From NCBI RefSeq assembly GCF_019923725.1, contig NZ_JAHXRI010000010.1:272636-336635 (forward strand): DNA of 64,000 nucleotides. Reading direction: 5' to 3'. The stretch is from Zwartia hollandica (lineage in GTDB: Bacteria; Pseudomonadota; Gammaproteobacteria; Burkholderiales; Burkholderiaceae_B). Below, piece after piece: positions 8,387-22,602 of the stretch. Both the position numbers and the translations under genes were made by a program. Below the pieces are notes generated by a model, which saw nothing but the letters and a program-made list of their open reading frames with translations, searched no databases and had not been told where the DNA came from. Each line of letters starts with the position of its first letter. The stretch's first letter is position 1.

Positions 8387-9742
8387 ATGTTGGATCAACA
8401 CGCTTCATTGTGCGAATCATTTCGCTGGCAAGTACCTGCCAATTTCAATATTGGTCAGGAGTGCTGTCATCGCTGGACAAGTAGCTCAGCCGATGCGCGA
8501 CGCATCGCCCTGCTGACAGAAAACGCCTGTGGCGAACGCGCCGTCTGGACCTACGAGCGTTTGGGTGCAACAGCCAACCAACTCTCAAATGGCCTGTTGA
8601 AAATGGGCGTCAAACGTGGCGACCGTGTTGCCGTCATCATGTCGCAACGGGCCGAGGCAGTCATCGCGCACATCGCGATCTATAGCATCGGCGCGGTAGT
8701 CTTACCGATTTCTACCCAGCTTGCTCCTAAGGCAATGGAATATCGCTTGCGCGATGCGGAAGCACGCGTGGCGCTGATCGATACCCAGGGCGCAAATAAC
8801 CTACTGCCGATTTTGCAGCGCTGTCACAAGCTGACCCAATTAGTTGGGATTGATGTCCCCGATGAACGCGTATTACCTTGGCGCAGCTTGTTGATTAGAC
8901 AGTCTGATACATTCAAGCCGGTGCAAACAGCAGCAAACGACCCCGCACTCTTGCTGTACACGGCAGGAGCAACAGGTCCTGCACGTGGCGTTCTATTGCC
9001 CCACTCAACTCTGATGGGAAACCTATCTGGTTTTGTTGCATCACAAAACTGGTTTCCCGCCAACGCTGATGCGTTCTGGACACCAATAGACTGGTCTCGC
9101 GCGAGTGGCTTGTTTTGTGGAGTACTGCCAGCTCTGTATTTCGGTGTACCCCTTATCGGGGTCTGTGAGCCCTTGGGTCTGGATCAAGTACCCGCTCTGA
9201 TCGAACGCTATCGCGTCAGTCACGCACTACTCCCGGCTAGCATTTTGAAACAATGGACAGCGCACCTACCTAGGGCAAGTGTGACACAGCTCGCCACACT
9301 CAAGCACCTTGCAAGTTGCGAGGAGACTCTGAGCGCGCCAGTGGTTGCCTGGTGCGAACACGTACTTGGCACTATCCCCAACGAGATCTTTAGTCAAACA
9401 GAGCTAGCCTGTGTTGTGGGCGATAGTAATCAAAAGTGGCCCAAACGAGTCGGTAGCCTCGGACGCTGTTATCCCGGGCACCGAGTGGTTGTTCTGCGGG
9501 AAGATGGCACACCCGCAACACCAGGCGAAGTAGGCGAGTTAGCGATCTTCCGTCATGATCCCTTTGATCACCCAGACCCAGTGACCCCACTGCTCTATTG
9601 GCGTAATGAACCAGCAAGTCTTGAGTTCATCACAACAGGATGGTGGCGCACCGGAGATCTGGTTCAACAAGACTCCGACGGGTACTTTTGGTTTGCCGGA
9701 CGCCGTAGCCGTCTCGCAAGCAAGCCTAAAGCAGTCGGGTAA
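8387..9742 (+). CDS. C-terminally truncated AMP-binding (acyl-CoA synthetase-like) protein
   Basis: Resembles the large N-terminal domain of medium-chain acyl-CoA synthetases of the ANL superfamily. At 451 residues it is about 90-100 shorter than the usual 540-550. The ATP-binding loop reads YTAGATGPARGV instead of the canonical YTSGTTGxPKGV, so the Ser/Thr-rich loop is degenerate and its Lys is Arg. FSQTE and WWRTGDL motifs remain. The chain ends at the hinge, FAGRRSRLASKPKAVG, so the C-terminal lid domain with its catalytic Lys is absent, and only 39 bases separate it from the next gene, leaving no room for a frameshifted remnant. It may be inactive, serve another role, or be a decaying gene, although the long intact frame argues against simple decay. 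Confidence 0.8.
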   Translation: MLDQHASLCESFRWQVPANFNIGQECCHRWTSSSADARRIALLTENACGERAVWTYERLGATANQLSNGLLKMGVKRGDRVAVIMSQRAEAVIAHIAIYSIGAVVLPISTQLAPKAMEYRLRDAEARVALIDTQGANNLLPILQRCHKLTQLVGIDVPDERVLPWRSLLIRQSDTFKPVQTAANDPALLLYTAGATGPARGVLLPHSTLMGNLSGFVASQNWFPANADAFWTPIDWSRASGLFCGVLPALYFGVPLIGVCEPLGLDQVPALIERYRVSHALLPASILKQWTAHLPRASVTQLATLKHLASCEETLSAPVVAWCEHVLGTIPNEIFSQTELACVVGDSNQKWPKRVGSLGRCYPGHRVVVLREDGTPATPGEVGELAIFRHDPFDHPDPVTPLLYWRNEPASLEFITTGWWRTGDLVQQDSDGYFWFAGRRSRLASKPKAVG

Positions 9743-9781
9743 ACTGCGACTCTTCTACTGGCTTTACAGGGTTTATTCATC

Positions 9782-10303
9782 ATGGCGATTTACCAACTCG
9801 GCGACCTCGCTCCACGCATTGATCCAACCGCCTTCATTTTTGAGTCTGCGGACATCATCGGAGATGTCATTGTTCGTGAACATGCGAGCATTTGGTCAAA
9901 CGTCAGCATCCGCGGTGACAACACGGTAATTGACATTGGTCATCACAGCAATGTGCAAGAAGGTAGTGTCTTGCACTCTGACGTTGGGGTCCCTCTTATC
10001 ATTGACCACCATGTCACTATCGGCCATCAGGCAATGTTACATGGCTGTCAGATTGGTTCTGGATCATTGATTGGCATGCAAGCCATTGTGCTGAATCACG
10101 CCAAGATCGGTCGCAACTGTTTGATTGGTGCGGGCGCCATTGTTCCCGAGGGCCGTGAGATCCCAGATGGCAGCTTAGTGATCGGCGTCGGAAAAATCAC
10201 GCGCACGTTATCAGAAGAAGAAATTGCGACAATTCGCAATAATATTGAAAACTATGCGCGCCGCGGTCAGATGTTCCGCCAACAGCTCAAGCGCTTGGAC
10301 TAA
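9782..10303 (+). CDS. Gamma carbonic anhydrase family protein (YrdA/PaaY-like)
   Basis: Left-handed beta-helix protein built from hexapeptide repeats, forming trimers that bind a metal between subunits. The likely ligands are His65 (SVLHSD), His82 and His87 (TIGHQAMLHGC); the five-residue spacing of the last two matches the archaeal Cam enzyme. The RGD segment at residues 44-46 is also a family mark. The 173-residue length is typical of YrdA/CaiE-like members, whose actual carbonic anhydrase activity varies. It lies 39 bases after the truncated AMP-binding gene and 18 before hslO. Confidence 0.88.
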   Translation: MAIYQLGDLAPRIDPTAFIFESADIIGDVIVREHASIWSNVSIRGDNTVIDIGHHSNVQEGSVLHSDVGVPLIIDHHVTIGHQAMLHGCQIGSGSLIGMQAIVLNHAKIGRNCLIGAGAIVPEGREIPDGSLVIGVGKITRTLSEEEIATIRNNIENYARRGQMFRQQLKRLD

Positions 10304-10321
10304 CACATTCTTCTGGCTTGC

Positions 10322-11209
10322 ATGTCTGACACTCTGAAAAAGTTTTTATTTGAAGACCGCAGTGTCCGCATTGAGTCGGTGCAGCTGACGCAAACGTGGA
10401 TCGCCGCACAGGCACACCACACCTACCCTCCATGCGTCGCTGCCCAGCTTGGCGAGTTGGTCGCTGCCGCAACGTTACTGTCGGCAACTTTGAAATTTGA
10501 TGGGTCTTTACTCTTGCAACTGCAAGGTGACGGTGCCATTGCCTTGATGGTGGTCGAATGTCGAGCCGACCTAAGTGTCAGAGCGACTATCAAAATGCGC
10601 GAACGCGCTCTGCCCACCATCCCCACCCTACAGTCCTTAGTAAATCCAGGTGGTACCGCAAAATTTATCGTTGTCTTGGATCCACCCAAACACACGCCTG
10701 GGCGCCAGGTTTATCAAGGCATCGTTCCTCTAGAGGGCGACACGATTGCAGAAGCGCTTGAACAATACATGTTGCGGTCAGAACAGCTCGAGACACGCAT
10801 ATGGCTTGCTGCCGATTCGCAGTACTGCACTGGATTACTGCTACAACGCCTTCCGGTGCAAGGGGGGAACCAACAAGTCGCGCTCTCGACTGCACAAGAG
10901 TCCTGGGAGCGAGCACAACATCTCGCACAAACGCTTACCCAAGCGGAAATGTTAAGTGTCGATCGCGATACGATTTTGCATCGCTTATTTTGGGAGGAGG
11001 TACTTCACTCCTTTGAGCCACGCGGTATTACCTGGCGCTGCTCTTGCTCTCACCAAAGAGTGGCCGATATGCTGCGTATGCTCGGAAAAGCAGAGGTGCA
11101 GGACATGTTTGAGGAACGCGATACTATCGATATCGCGTGTGAATTCTGTGGGCAACCCTACACTTTCGATTCGGCGCAAGCGACCACACTATTCTCTGCA
11201 GTCCACTAA
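10322..11209 (+). CDS. hslO: Redox-regulated chaperone Hsp33
   Basis: Cytoplasmic holdase chaperone activated by oxidative unfolding; its C-terminal zinc centre is released when cysteines form disulfides. The four zinc-binding cysteines are Cys240 and Cys242 (CSC) and Cys273 and Cys276 (CEFC), the CxC...CxxC pattern of the family. The N-terminal domain (LGELVAAATLLSATLKFDG) and length of 295 are normal. It is 18 bases downstream of the carbonic anhydrase gene and converges on the response regulator gene with a 26-base gap. Confidence 0.95.
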   Translation: MSDTLKKFLFEDRSVRIESVQLTQTWIAAQAHHTYPPCVAAQLGELVAAATLLSATLKFDGSLLLQLQGDGAIALMVVECRADLSVRATIKMRERALPTIPTLQSLVNPGGTAKFIVVLDPPKHTPGRQVYQGIVPLEGDTIAEALEQYMLRSEQLETRIWLAADSQYCTGLLLQRLPVQGGNQQVALSTAQESWERAQHLAQTLTQAEMLSVDRDTILHRLFWEEVLHSFEPRGITWRCSCSHQRVADMLRMLGKAEVQDMFEERDTIDIACEFCGQPYTFDSAQATTLFSAVH

Positions 11210-11235
11210 CGCTATTTTCTGCGTGTACAAGAAGG

Positions 11236-11973
11236 CTAGGCCTGCAGATCCACTGGAACGCACAACTGGTAACCGACACCCCACACCGCTTTGATCGGAG
11301 ACTCCGCATCGGGTGGTATCACTGTCGCAATTTTTTTTCGCAAACGACTCACGAGACTTTCTAGTGAGCGGCGCCCGATGTTGGTCACGCCGGCACGCTG
11401 GCAGAGGATTTCGCAGATCACCTCACTTTCAAGTAAGTGATGTGTCGCTTGCGCCAAGGCAATCAAAAACACCTTCTCGCTATTGGTGAGATATACCTTT
11501 TGCTGAGTGGTTGTGGAGGTTAAGGAGAGGTGTTGGAGCGACAGCATGAGGGACGGCGAGGGGACGCTATTTTGCTGCGCACGGCGATACTGGCTCAGCA
11601 ACGCTGCCGTCAATTCCTCTGGAGCAATCGGCTTGCTCAAGTAGATATCAGCGCCGGCCTCGTAACCTTTTAAACGCTCTGGTATTGCGGTGCGAGCAGT
11701 TAGCATGATAATGACAACTGATGGGATACCAATACGCATCCGCCGGGCGATAGACAAGCCATCTTCACCTGGTAAATTCAAGTCAAGAACGAGTGCATCA
11801 ATGGGCTCTGTCAACAACAACTGATCAAGCGACAAGCCGCTATCGAGCGCGTAGACAATAAAGCCTTGTTGTTTTAAATGGTAGTGGATCTCCTTGCGCA
11901 GCAGGGGATCATCTTCAACCAGCGCGATGCGTAAGCTTTGCACCGCCAGAGCACTAGTATTTTCGCCAATCAT
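11236..11973 (-). CDS. OmpR-type response regulator
   Basis: DNA-binding response regulator, presumed partner of the histidine kinase encoded just upstream. The receiver domain has acidic residues VEDD (19-22), the phospho-acceptor Asp64 in VLDLNLPGEDG, the switch Thr in MLTAR, and the Lys in YLSKPI. The C-terminal winged helix has the RSLESLVSRLRKKI recognition segment and the closing GVGYQL of OmpR/PhoB proteins. Its start codon overlaps the kinase stop by four bases (ATGA), implying translational coupling. Target genes are unknown. Confidence 0.92.
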   Translation of the reverse strand: MIGENTSALAVQSLRIALVEDDPLLRKEIHYHLKQQGFIVYALDSGLSLDQLLLTEPIDALVLDLNLPGEDGLSIARRMRIGIPSVVIIMLTARTAIPERLKGYEAGADIYLSKPIAPEELTAALLSQYRRAQQNSVPSPSLMLSLQHLSLTSTTTQQKVYLTNSEKVFLIALAQATHHLLESEVICEILCQRAGVTNIGRRSLESLVSRLRKKIATVIPPDAESPIKAVWGVGYQLCVPVDLQA

Positions 11974-13835
11974 GATTTAAGTGTTACTAAAAAATATATT
12001 TTTTCAACTGTATGTCGGCAGGTCACTTCGCCCCCCAAAATATCACAGATAGATTTCACTAGGTATAAACCGAGGCCAGTTCCGGAGGATGCGTGCGTAT
12101 GCTCCCCTCGATAGTATCTAGAAAAAACGCTTGCAGGGTCGGGAGTTCCAGATGGACCAATTATGTTCTCTACAACAAGGGTAAAAACTCCCGCATCATC
12201 TAAAGTTGCCGTCATTGTGATCGGGGACTTCGGTAGAGAATACTTCAGTGCATTATCTAACAAATTAGCGACTACGACTGATAAAAGACTAGGATCGGTA
12301 TTAAAGACCAGACCTGGCGAAGCGACATGCAGCGTGATTCGAGAGGGGTCCGTCGTTTCACGCAGCGCATCTTGCAGAACATCTTCAAGGTCTAGCTCCT
12401 CAGGCCTAAACGCTATTTTTTTCTGATCCAGGGAGTCAACTTGAACACAGCGCTCGATCACTGTGTTCATGCCGTGAATTGCCTGAATCATGCTGCTAAT
12501 TCGCTCATTGGCTTCAGACGTCTCTGCAGGAGGCAACTGCAAAAGGCTAACTTTTAATGAGCCAGCCGCCATCCGAATTGCCGCAAGTGGATTTTTGAGT
12601 TCATGCGTAAGCATATCAATCATCATGCTGCGCTCTTTAACCTGCTGATGTTCGAGCGCATTACGCGCTTGCCTTCGTGCGAGCTCAGTCGCAACATTCT
12701 GATTATTCAAGCGTCGAATACGTACTTCATTCGCCACTAGAAACGACATAAAAATGGAAACGACAAGTCCGCCAAAATTCCCCGGCACAAGCATGCGATC
12801 AACTTGGGTTAGACCAAGTGCAGGCACCATATCCGCCCAAAGCATGAAAATCATTACAGTTGCCAAAAGAAGCATCAAACCACGATGCATGGTTGGGCGG
12901 ATCCTTGCCTGGCAAAGGGCAATGAGCCAAACCATGGGCCAAAAGATAACAAAAGTGAAGTTAAACGCCAAAGCGGTGAGTGAAACCGGCGCGAAAAGCA
13001 ACCAACAAAACTGCACGATAAAGACAACAACGATGATTTGCGCGAGATTCAGATACCACGCAGGCGCCACTAAATTTTTAAAGAATGCCAGTGACAACAA
13101 AAGCGAAAAGAACAGACGAACAACATACAGCACATTGAAGACAAAATTATCAACCCATGCGGTCTCGGACGTAAGAAATTGCGTGTAGACGCCCAAGACA
13201 GACATGGTCAGTAACAGCGCCACCGTCTGCGTGGCTAAAAAAACTGCGGCCAGCATTCCACCGCCACTAAAGAACAACAACACAGACAAAACGATCAGTG
13301 CGAGCAATACGCCGCACTCTAAGCCGGCACTCAGCGCCAGATCTGTGTTCTCTTGATTAAGCGCGGTTCGATCAAAAAGCTTGGTTGTTACGTAGTAGCC
13401 ATTCGTTGTGGCGACACGCAAGTAGAGCTCGTTGCCCTCTAGCTGATCTAACTCAATGGAAAAACAGTACTGCCCAAACGGACAACCAACCTGTTGACTA
13501 GGATAGCGATCGCCGACAAAGCGCTGGACCCAGCCTCCTTGGTGTCGCTCATACAAGGCGATCTCGGCAATATAGTGGGGGCCAAGCACTAACACGGCAG
13601 ACGTGTCAGCCGTCGCGCTTTTGTCAATACTCAAGCGAATCCAACGGATCTTGGGCGTCAAGCCACGCTGAAGCAGACCATTGAATCTGCCAAACTCTTT
13701 TCCAACAACCTCTTCTATACCTAGCGTGTCTGTTGCGTCGATATAAATCCCACGTTCGCGGATAAGATCAGACGCCTGCGCGCAAAAAGCAATCAAACTC
13801 AACGAGACAAGCGCCAGCAGCCTCTTGAAAAACAC
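11970..13835 (-). CDS. 7TMR-DISM-type membrane histidine kinase
   Basis: Membrane sensor kinase of 621 residues. A Sec signal (about 1-21, ending AQA) leads into a periplasmic domain (about 22-165) like the 7TMR-DISM extracellular 2 fold, followed by seven or eight transmembrane segments (about 170-370) and a short coiled region. The HisKA domain has MLTHELKNPLAA with phospho-acceptor His411. The ATPase domain shows NLLDNALKYS and SGTGLGLYLVKSI. Such sensors are thought to bind small carbohydrate-like or other periplasmic ligands, but the ligand is unknown here. It overlaps the regulator gene by four bases and follows the aminotransferase gene by only two, so all three are likely one transcript. 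Confidence 0.9.
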   Translation of the reverse strand: MFFKRLLALVSLSLIAFCAQASDLIRERGIYIDATDTLGIEEVVGKEFGRFNGLLQRGLTPKIRWIRLSIDKSATADTSAVLVLGPHYIAEIALYERHQGGWVQRFVGDRYPSQQVGCPFGQYCFSIELDQLEGNELYLRVATTNGYYVTTKLFDRTALNQENTDLALSAGLECGVLLALIVLSVLLFFSGGGMLAAVFLATQTVALLLTMSVLGVYTQFLTSETAWVDNFVFNVLYVVRLFFSLLLSLAFFKNLVAPAWYLNLAQIIVVVFIVQFCWLLFAPVSLTALAFNFTFVIFWPMVWLIALCQARIRPTMHRGLMLLLATVMIFMLWADMVPALGLTQVDRMLVPGNFGGLVVSIFMSFLVANEVRIRRLNNQNVATELARRQARNALEHQQVKERSMMIDMLTHELKNPLAAIRMAAGSLKVSLLQLPPAETSEANERISSMIQAIHGMNTVIERCVQVDSLDQKKIAFRPEELDLEDVLQDALRETTDPSRITLHVASPGLVFNTDPSLLSVVVANLLDNALKYSLPKSPITMTATLDDAGVFTLVVENIIGPSGTPDPASVFSRYYRGEHTHASSGTGLGLYLVKSICDILGGEVTCRHTVEKIYFLVTLKS

Positions 13836-13837
13836 GT

Positions 13838-15049
13838 CTATTTGTCCGTAGTACGTGCCAGGTACTCGACTGCACTGCGCACACCGCGTTCGCCCACCTC
13901 AATGCCTAGGGATTGCATTGCAGCTTCAACACCGGACAGGCAACCAAGAATCATTGCAGCATTCAAGTCACCAAGATGGCCGATACGGAATACCCGTCCA
14001 GCAAAGGGCCCAAGCCCTCCTGCAATAAGTATTTGGAACTTATCGCGTGCTGTTTTACGAATAAGTTCAGGATCAATTCCGGGCTTCACGAGCACCGCAG
14101 TGACCGACACGGAGCGTGCTTCTGGAACACGACATAGAAACTGCAGATTACCTGCCTCAGACCAGGACTGCACTGCCGCGTGCACAGCGCCCGCCAAGCG
14201 CGCGTGACGCGCATGGACATTCGCCACACCTTCCCGTTGAATCAACCCGAACGATGCCTGCATGCCGAACAATAAGTTCTGTGGTGCTGTGCCACAAAAA
14301 CGGCTATACGAGGGACCTTTACGACGGCGCAACCAATCCCAGTAAAACCGTGGTGCAGGATTTGCTGCACATACTTCCATCGCACGCGCATCCGCTGCGC
14401 AGAAGCCGACTCCAGGTGGAACCATCAACCCTTTTTGCGATGCGCCGATCACCGCATTGATACCCCACTTTTCCATTTCAAAGGGAATAGCGCCCAGAGA
14501 AGCCACAACATCCACAACATAGAGAGCGGGATGTTTGGTTGCATCCATCGCCTTGCGTAGAGCCAACACATCACTTGTCGTACTGCTTGCCGTATCGGTG
14601 TGTACGGCAAACACAGCGACGATTTCGTTCTTGGTGTCGGCGCGCAGCGCCTCTTGAACAGCAGCCAAATCGATCGGATAGCCCTCTTGATAGGGCGTGC
14701 GCAAAACGACGGCTCCCATTGCTTCGGCCATCAGAGCCCAGGAATCAGAAAAGTGGCCCGTGCCAGGGATCAGAACTTTTTGTCCAGGCGCTAACAAATT
14801 GACGATCATGGCCTCCCAGACACCGTGCCCATTTGCTGCATACATAAAAACCTCAGCAGAGGGCGCGTTAAGCAACGCCCTCAATCCCTCTTCACATGCA
14901 TCAATGCAGGCGTCGACACGCGGATCACCCATATCGATCGGCTGGTTTGTCATCGCATCCAACACGGCTTTCGGGACATTCGAGGGACCAGGCGAATGCA
15001 ACAAACGAATGCCAGGAATGTAGGGGAAAGCGTCTTTGGGCGAAGTCAT
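13838..15049 (-). CDS. Class V aminotransferase (alanine/serine-glyoxylate aminotransferase-like)
   Basis: Pyridoxal-phosphate enzyme of fold type I, like serine-glyoxylate or alanine-glyoxylate aminotransferase. The likely PLP lysine is Lys206 in GASQKGLM. The N-terminal HSPGPSNVPKAVLDAM and FMYAANGHGVWEA blocks, and VVDVVASLGAIPFEM holding the cofactor-binding Asp, are family features. Length of 403 is normal. The start has an AGGA six bases upstream. It lies two bases before the histidine kinase gene, which suggests that the two-component system and this enzyme share a signal or pathway, perhaps glyoxylate or amino-acid related. The exact substrate cannot be read from sequence. Confidence 0.85.
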   Translation of the reverse strand: MTSPKDAFPYIPGIRLLHSPGPSNVPKAVLDAMTNQPIDMGDPRVDACIDACEEGLRALLNAPSAEVFMYAANGHGVWEAMIVNLLAPGQKVLIPGTGHFSDSWALMAEAMGAVVLRTPYQEGYPIDLAAVQEALRADTKNEIVAVFAVHTDTASSTTSDVLALRKAMDATKHPALYVVDVVASLGAIPFEMEKWGINAVIGASQKGLMVPPGVGFCAADARAMEVCAANPAPRFYWDWLRRRKGPSYSRFCGTAPQNLLFGMQASFGLIQREGVANVHARHARLAGAVHAAVQSWSEAGNLQFLCRVPEARSVSVTAVLVKPGIDPELIRKTARDKFQILIAGGLGPFAGRVFRIGHLGDLNAAMILGCLSGVEAAMQSLGIEVGERGVRSAVEYLARTTDK

Positions 15050-15145
15050 TACTAGTCCTTGAAAAGTTGCATTATTTTACCCGAGCCTCGAGGAGCGAAC
15101 TTCTGCGTATCGACCTTTTCCTAACAAAGGTAAATACTTCTGCAG

Positions 15146-15733
15146 ATGCCCACGAACAAAAGCCGGACCAGACTCAGCCAGAAAGGTACTGCACTCATCG
15201 AAACGACTTTAGGGCTATTAGTCGTGCTGTTTATCGCGGGCCTCTGCCTCGAGGTTGCACAGGTCCATCAAATCCGATATCTCTTAAGCCTAGCGCTCCA
15301 GGAAGCAGCACGCATTGCTGCCGTCACTCGGGCAAATCCAACGCATTGGCATCCCGTCCTGGCCCGTGGCGTGCGCCTGACTTACGCGAGCAGACGGAGC
15401 CAAACAAACCATGCACAACTGACCCGACGCTCTGGCTTGGAGCCCTTTTGTGCCGAGATCGTCTCCCCAACGCGCACCGGCAAAGCAAGTACCCAAGGCG
15501 TCAGGACCCATCCCCGTCGGGAGCACGCCCCTGACACGGTCTTACACCTAAGGCTCATTTATATATATGCACCCAAACAACCATGGGTGGCTGCTGCAAT
15601 CAAGGCAATGCATCGCCGAGACACTAAACCCACAAGACCTGCTTGCGCAAAACTGGCACAGGCGCGCGCCGCGGGTTTTATTCCCGTCGTGGTGGAATAC
15701 AAGGTTCTCATGCAAAGCGAGCTTCCAGACTAA
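15146..15733 (+). CDS. Orphan TadE-like pseudopilin/membrane protein
   Basis: The N-terminus looks like a TadE-like domain: a basic leader, then QKGTALIETTLGLLVVLFIAGLC, with a Gly and a Glu in the positions where TadE/TadF pseudopilins are processed and assembled, and one transmembrane helix (about residues 18-40). The rest (to 195) is basic, low-complexity and periplasmic by prediction. No other tad or flp genes are nearby, so it is an orphan. It is divergent from the aminotransferase gene (96-base gap) and converges on ftsB (9-base gap). The ribosome binding site is weak (AAAGG about 14 bases upstream), so the exact start is less certain. Confidence 0.65.
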   Translation: MPTNKSRTRLSQKGTALIETTLGLLVVLFIAGLCLEVAQVHQIRYLLSLALQEAARIAAVTRANPTHWHPVLARGVRLTYASRRSQTNHAQLTRRSGLEPFCAEIVSPTRTGKASTQGVRTHPRREHAPDTVLHLRLIYIYAPKQPWVAAAIKAMHRRDTKPTRPACAKLAQARAAGFIPVVVEYKVLMQSELPD

Positions 15734-15742
15734 AAGCAGGAG

Positions 15743-16129
15743 CTAGCGTTGCGTTGCGGTGGGTCGTGGAGTTGGGGCCGTGGTCGTAGCCGCCGGCGTT
15801 TGCGCGGGCTTCGCACCTGGTCGAGGTGGAGCCGCTTTGACGTCTGGTGCCTTAACGCCAGCGGGCAACACCTGCACAAACACCTCACCCTGCTTGAGCA
15901 TGCTTAATTCAGAACGTGCACGCTCTTCTGCGGCCTCGGTGCCAGTACGCAAGTCTTCAATTTCGGCAGCTAAAGCTTTATTACGACTAGCCAGCCCGTC
16001 ATTGACGGTACGCTGGTCAGAGACTTTCATCTGCAGATCCCAGACATCAAACCAGCCACCCCGACCCATCCACAAGGGATATTGGATCAGGCCAGCAAGC
16101 AATAACAATCCGACAAACAAAAGACGCAT
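15743..16129 (-). CDS. ftsB: Cell division protein FtsB
   Basis: Bitopic divisome protein that with FtsL and FtsQ forms the complex activating septal peptidoglycan synthesis. One N-terminal transmembrane helix (about residues 2-20) is followed by a coiled coil (about 30-80, LQMKVSDQRTVNDGLASRNKALAAEIEDL) and a Pro/Ala/Thr-rich C-terminal tail (about 95-128) that is longer than in E. coli FtsB (103 residues). It lies 44 bases after eno, its conserved position. Confidence 0.93.
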   Translation of the reverse strand: MRLLFVGLLLLAGLIQYPLWMGRGGWFDVWDLQMKVSDQRTVNDGLASRNKALAAEIEDLRTGTEAAEERARSELSMLKQGEVFVQVLPAGVKAPDVKAAPPRPGAKPAQTPAATTTAPTPRPTATQR

Positions 16130-16173
16130 AGCACCTCAGTGTCTTGCCACAGCCAACAGCTGCGGCAACCCGG

Positions 16174-17523
<1,350 letters not shown>

Positions 17524-18374
17524 TTAAGCGAACTGAGTCTCCAGAAATCCATTGCGCTTCACAACGCGGTCGATATCAAGTAGTGTTTCTAGCAGCGCTT
17601 TCATTTGCCCGAGAGGCACCGCATTAGGACCGTCGGACAGGGCTTTCGCAGGATCAGGGTGTGTTTCCATAAACAGACCGCTCACACCAGCAGCTACCGC
17701 GGCTCGGGCTAAGACGGGTACAAACTCTCGCTGTCCACCGGACGAAGTACCTTGCCCACCTGGCAACTGAACCGAATGCGTGGCATCAAACACAACAGGG
17801 CACTGTGTCTCGCGCATGATGGCCAATGAACGCATATCCGAAACCAAATTGTTGTATCCGAACGAAACTCCACGTTCGCACACCATGATGTCCTCAGGGA
17901 CTCCAGCCGCGCGTGCGGCGTGTCGCGCCTTGTTAACGACTTGCACCATGTCATGTGGCGCAAGGAATTGTCCCTTTTTGATATTGACTGGCTTGCCACT
18001 CGCAGCACAGGCCTCGATGAAATCAGTTTGTCTGCACAAGAAAGCTGGCGTCTGCAAGACATCAACAGCGGCGGCGACCGCTTTCACTTGGTCTTTATCG
18101 TGCACATCTGTAAGGACCGGAACCTTCAAGCTTGCGCGGACATCGGCCAGAATCTGCAAACCTTCGTCCATACCTGGACCACGATACGACGTGCCCGAAC
18201 TACGGTTGGCTTTGTCAAACGAACTTTTATAAATAAACGGGATACCTAAAGCGGCTGTGATTTCCAACAACTGCCCTGCCGTATCGAACGCCATTTGGCG
18301 AGACTCGATCACACAGGGACCTGCGATCAGAAAAAAAGGCTTCTCTAGGCCGATTTCAAATCCGCACAGCTTCA

Positions 18375-18375
<1 letters not shown>
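17524..18375 (-). CDS. kdsA: 3-deoxy-8-phosphooctulonate synthase (KDO-8-P synthase)
   Basis: Condenses phosphoenolpyruvate with arabinose 5-phosphate to make KDO-8-phosphate for the lipopolysaccharide core. Family blocks are [35 protein letters not shown] and the [23 protein letters not shown] segment. Length of 283 is normal. The start codon overlaps the pyrG stop by one base (TGATG), implying coupling, as in most proteobacteria with this gene order. Confidence 0.97.
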
Positions 18376-21874
<3,499 letters not shown>

Positions 21875-21880
21875 GTTTTC

Positions 21881-22513
21881 CTACTTAGAAAATTTCGCAC
21901 GTAAGAAAGCGATAATGCCCGGCAAAATTGAGAGAAAGATAATGAACAGGATGACCAAGGTCAGATTGTCTCGGACAAAGGGAAGATTCCCAAACCAATA
22001 GCCGGCGACGGTCAGTGAGACGACCCAGATAAGGGCGCCCGTCACGTTAAAAAACACAAACTTTTTTGGATCGTACTTAGCGAAGCCTGCAACGAAAGGG
22101 GCCAGCGTGCGGGCAAAGGGAATAAAGCGGGCAATGATCACTGTTTGACCGCCATAGCGATCATAGAAACCTTGCGTGTAGGCCAGGTGCTTTGGATTGA
22201 CTAAATTAGTCCGCTCAATCAGGGTGGCTCCAAACCAACGACCTACCGCATAATTCACTGCGTCGCCGACGATTGCCGCAGTTGTCAACAGCGCAATCAA
22301 CAAATAGATATCCATCTTTCCCATCGCGCAAATCGCACCGGCGACAAACAATAAAGAGTCGCCTGGCAAAAATGGCATAAACACCAAACCAGTTTCGGCA
22401 AAGATAATTGCGACCAAAAGGACATAAATCCAAACACCATAGTTTTCAATGAACTGCAGCATTGTCTTATCAATGTGCAGCAGCAAATTTAGCAAACTGG
22501 TGAAGAGGTCCAT
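21881..22513 (-). CDS. DedA family membrane protein
   Basis: Inner-membrane protein of the DedA/SNARE-associated family; members such as UptA and YqjA act in lipid-carrier recycling and proton-motive-force-dependent stress tolerance. Family features are FAETGLVFMPFLPGDSLLFVAG with its acidic residue (about residues 40-61) and ARFIPFARTLAPFVAG with conserved Arg residues (about 125-140), plus about five membrane segments. Length of 210 is typical. It is 6 bases upstream of pepP. The particular substrate is unknown. Confidence 0.92.
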   Translation of the reverse strand: MDLFTSLLNLLLHIDKTMLQFIENYGVWIYVLLVAIIFAETGLVFMPFLPGDSLLFVAGAICAMGKMDIYLLIALLTTAAIVGDAVNYAVGRWFGATLIERTNLVNPKHLAYTQGFYDRYGGQTVIIARFIPFARTLAPFVAGFAKYDPKKFVFFNVTGALIWVVSLTVAGYWFGNLPFVRDNLTLVILFIIFLSILPGIIAFLRAKFSK

Positions 22514-22602
22514 ATCTAAGTCCTAGGTGTGCGAATCGTGGCGTGGATTGTAGCGAAACCTCAAGTTACATCCACGATACGCCACCGAGTCTTGGGGATA
22601 AA

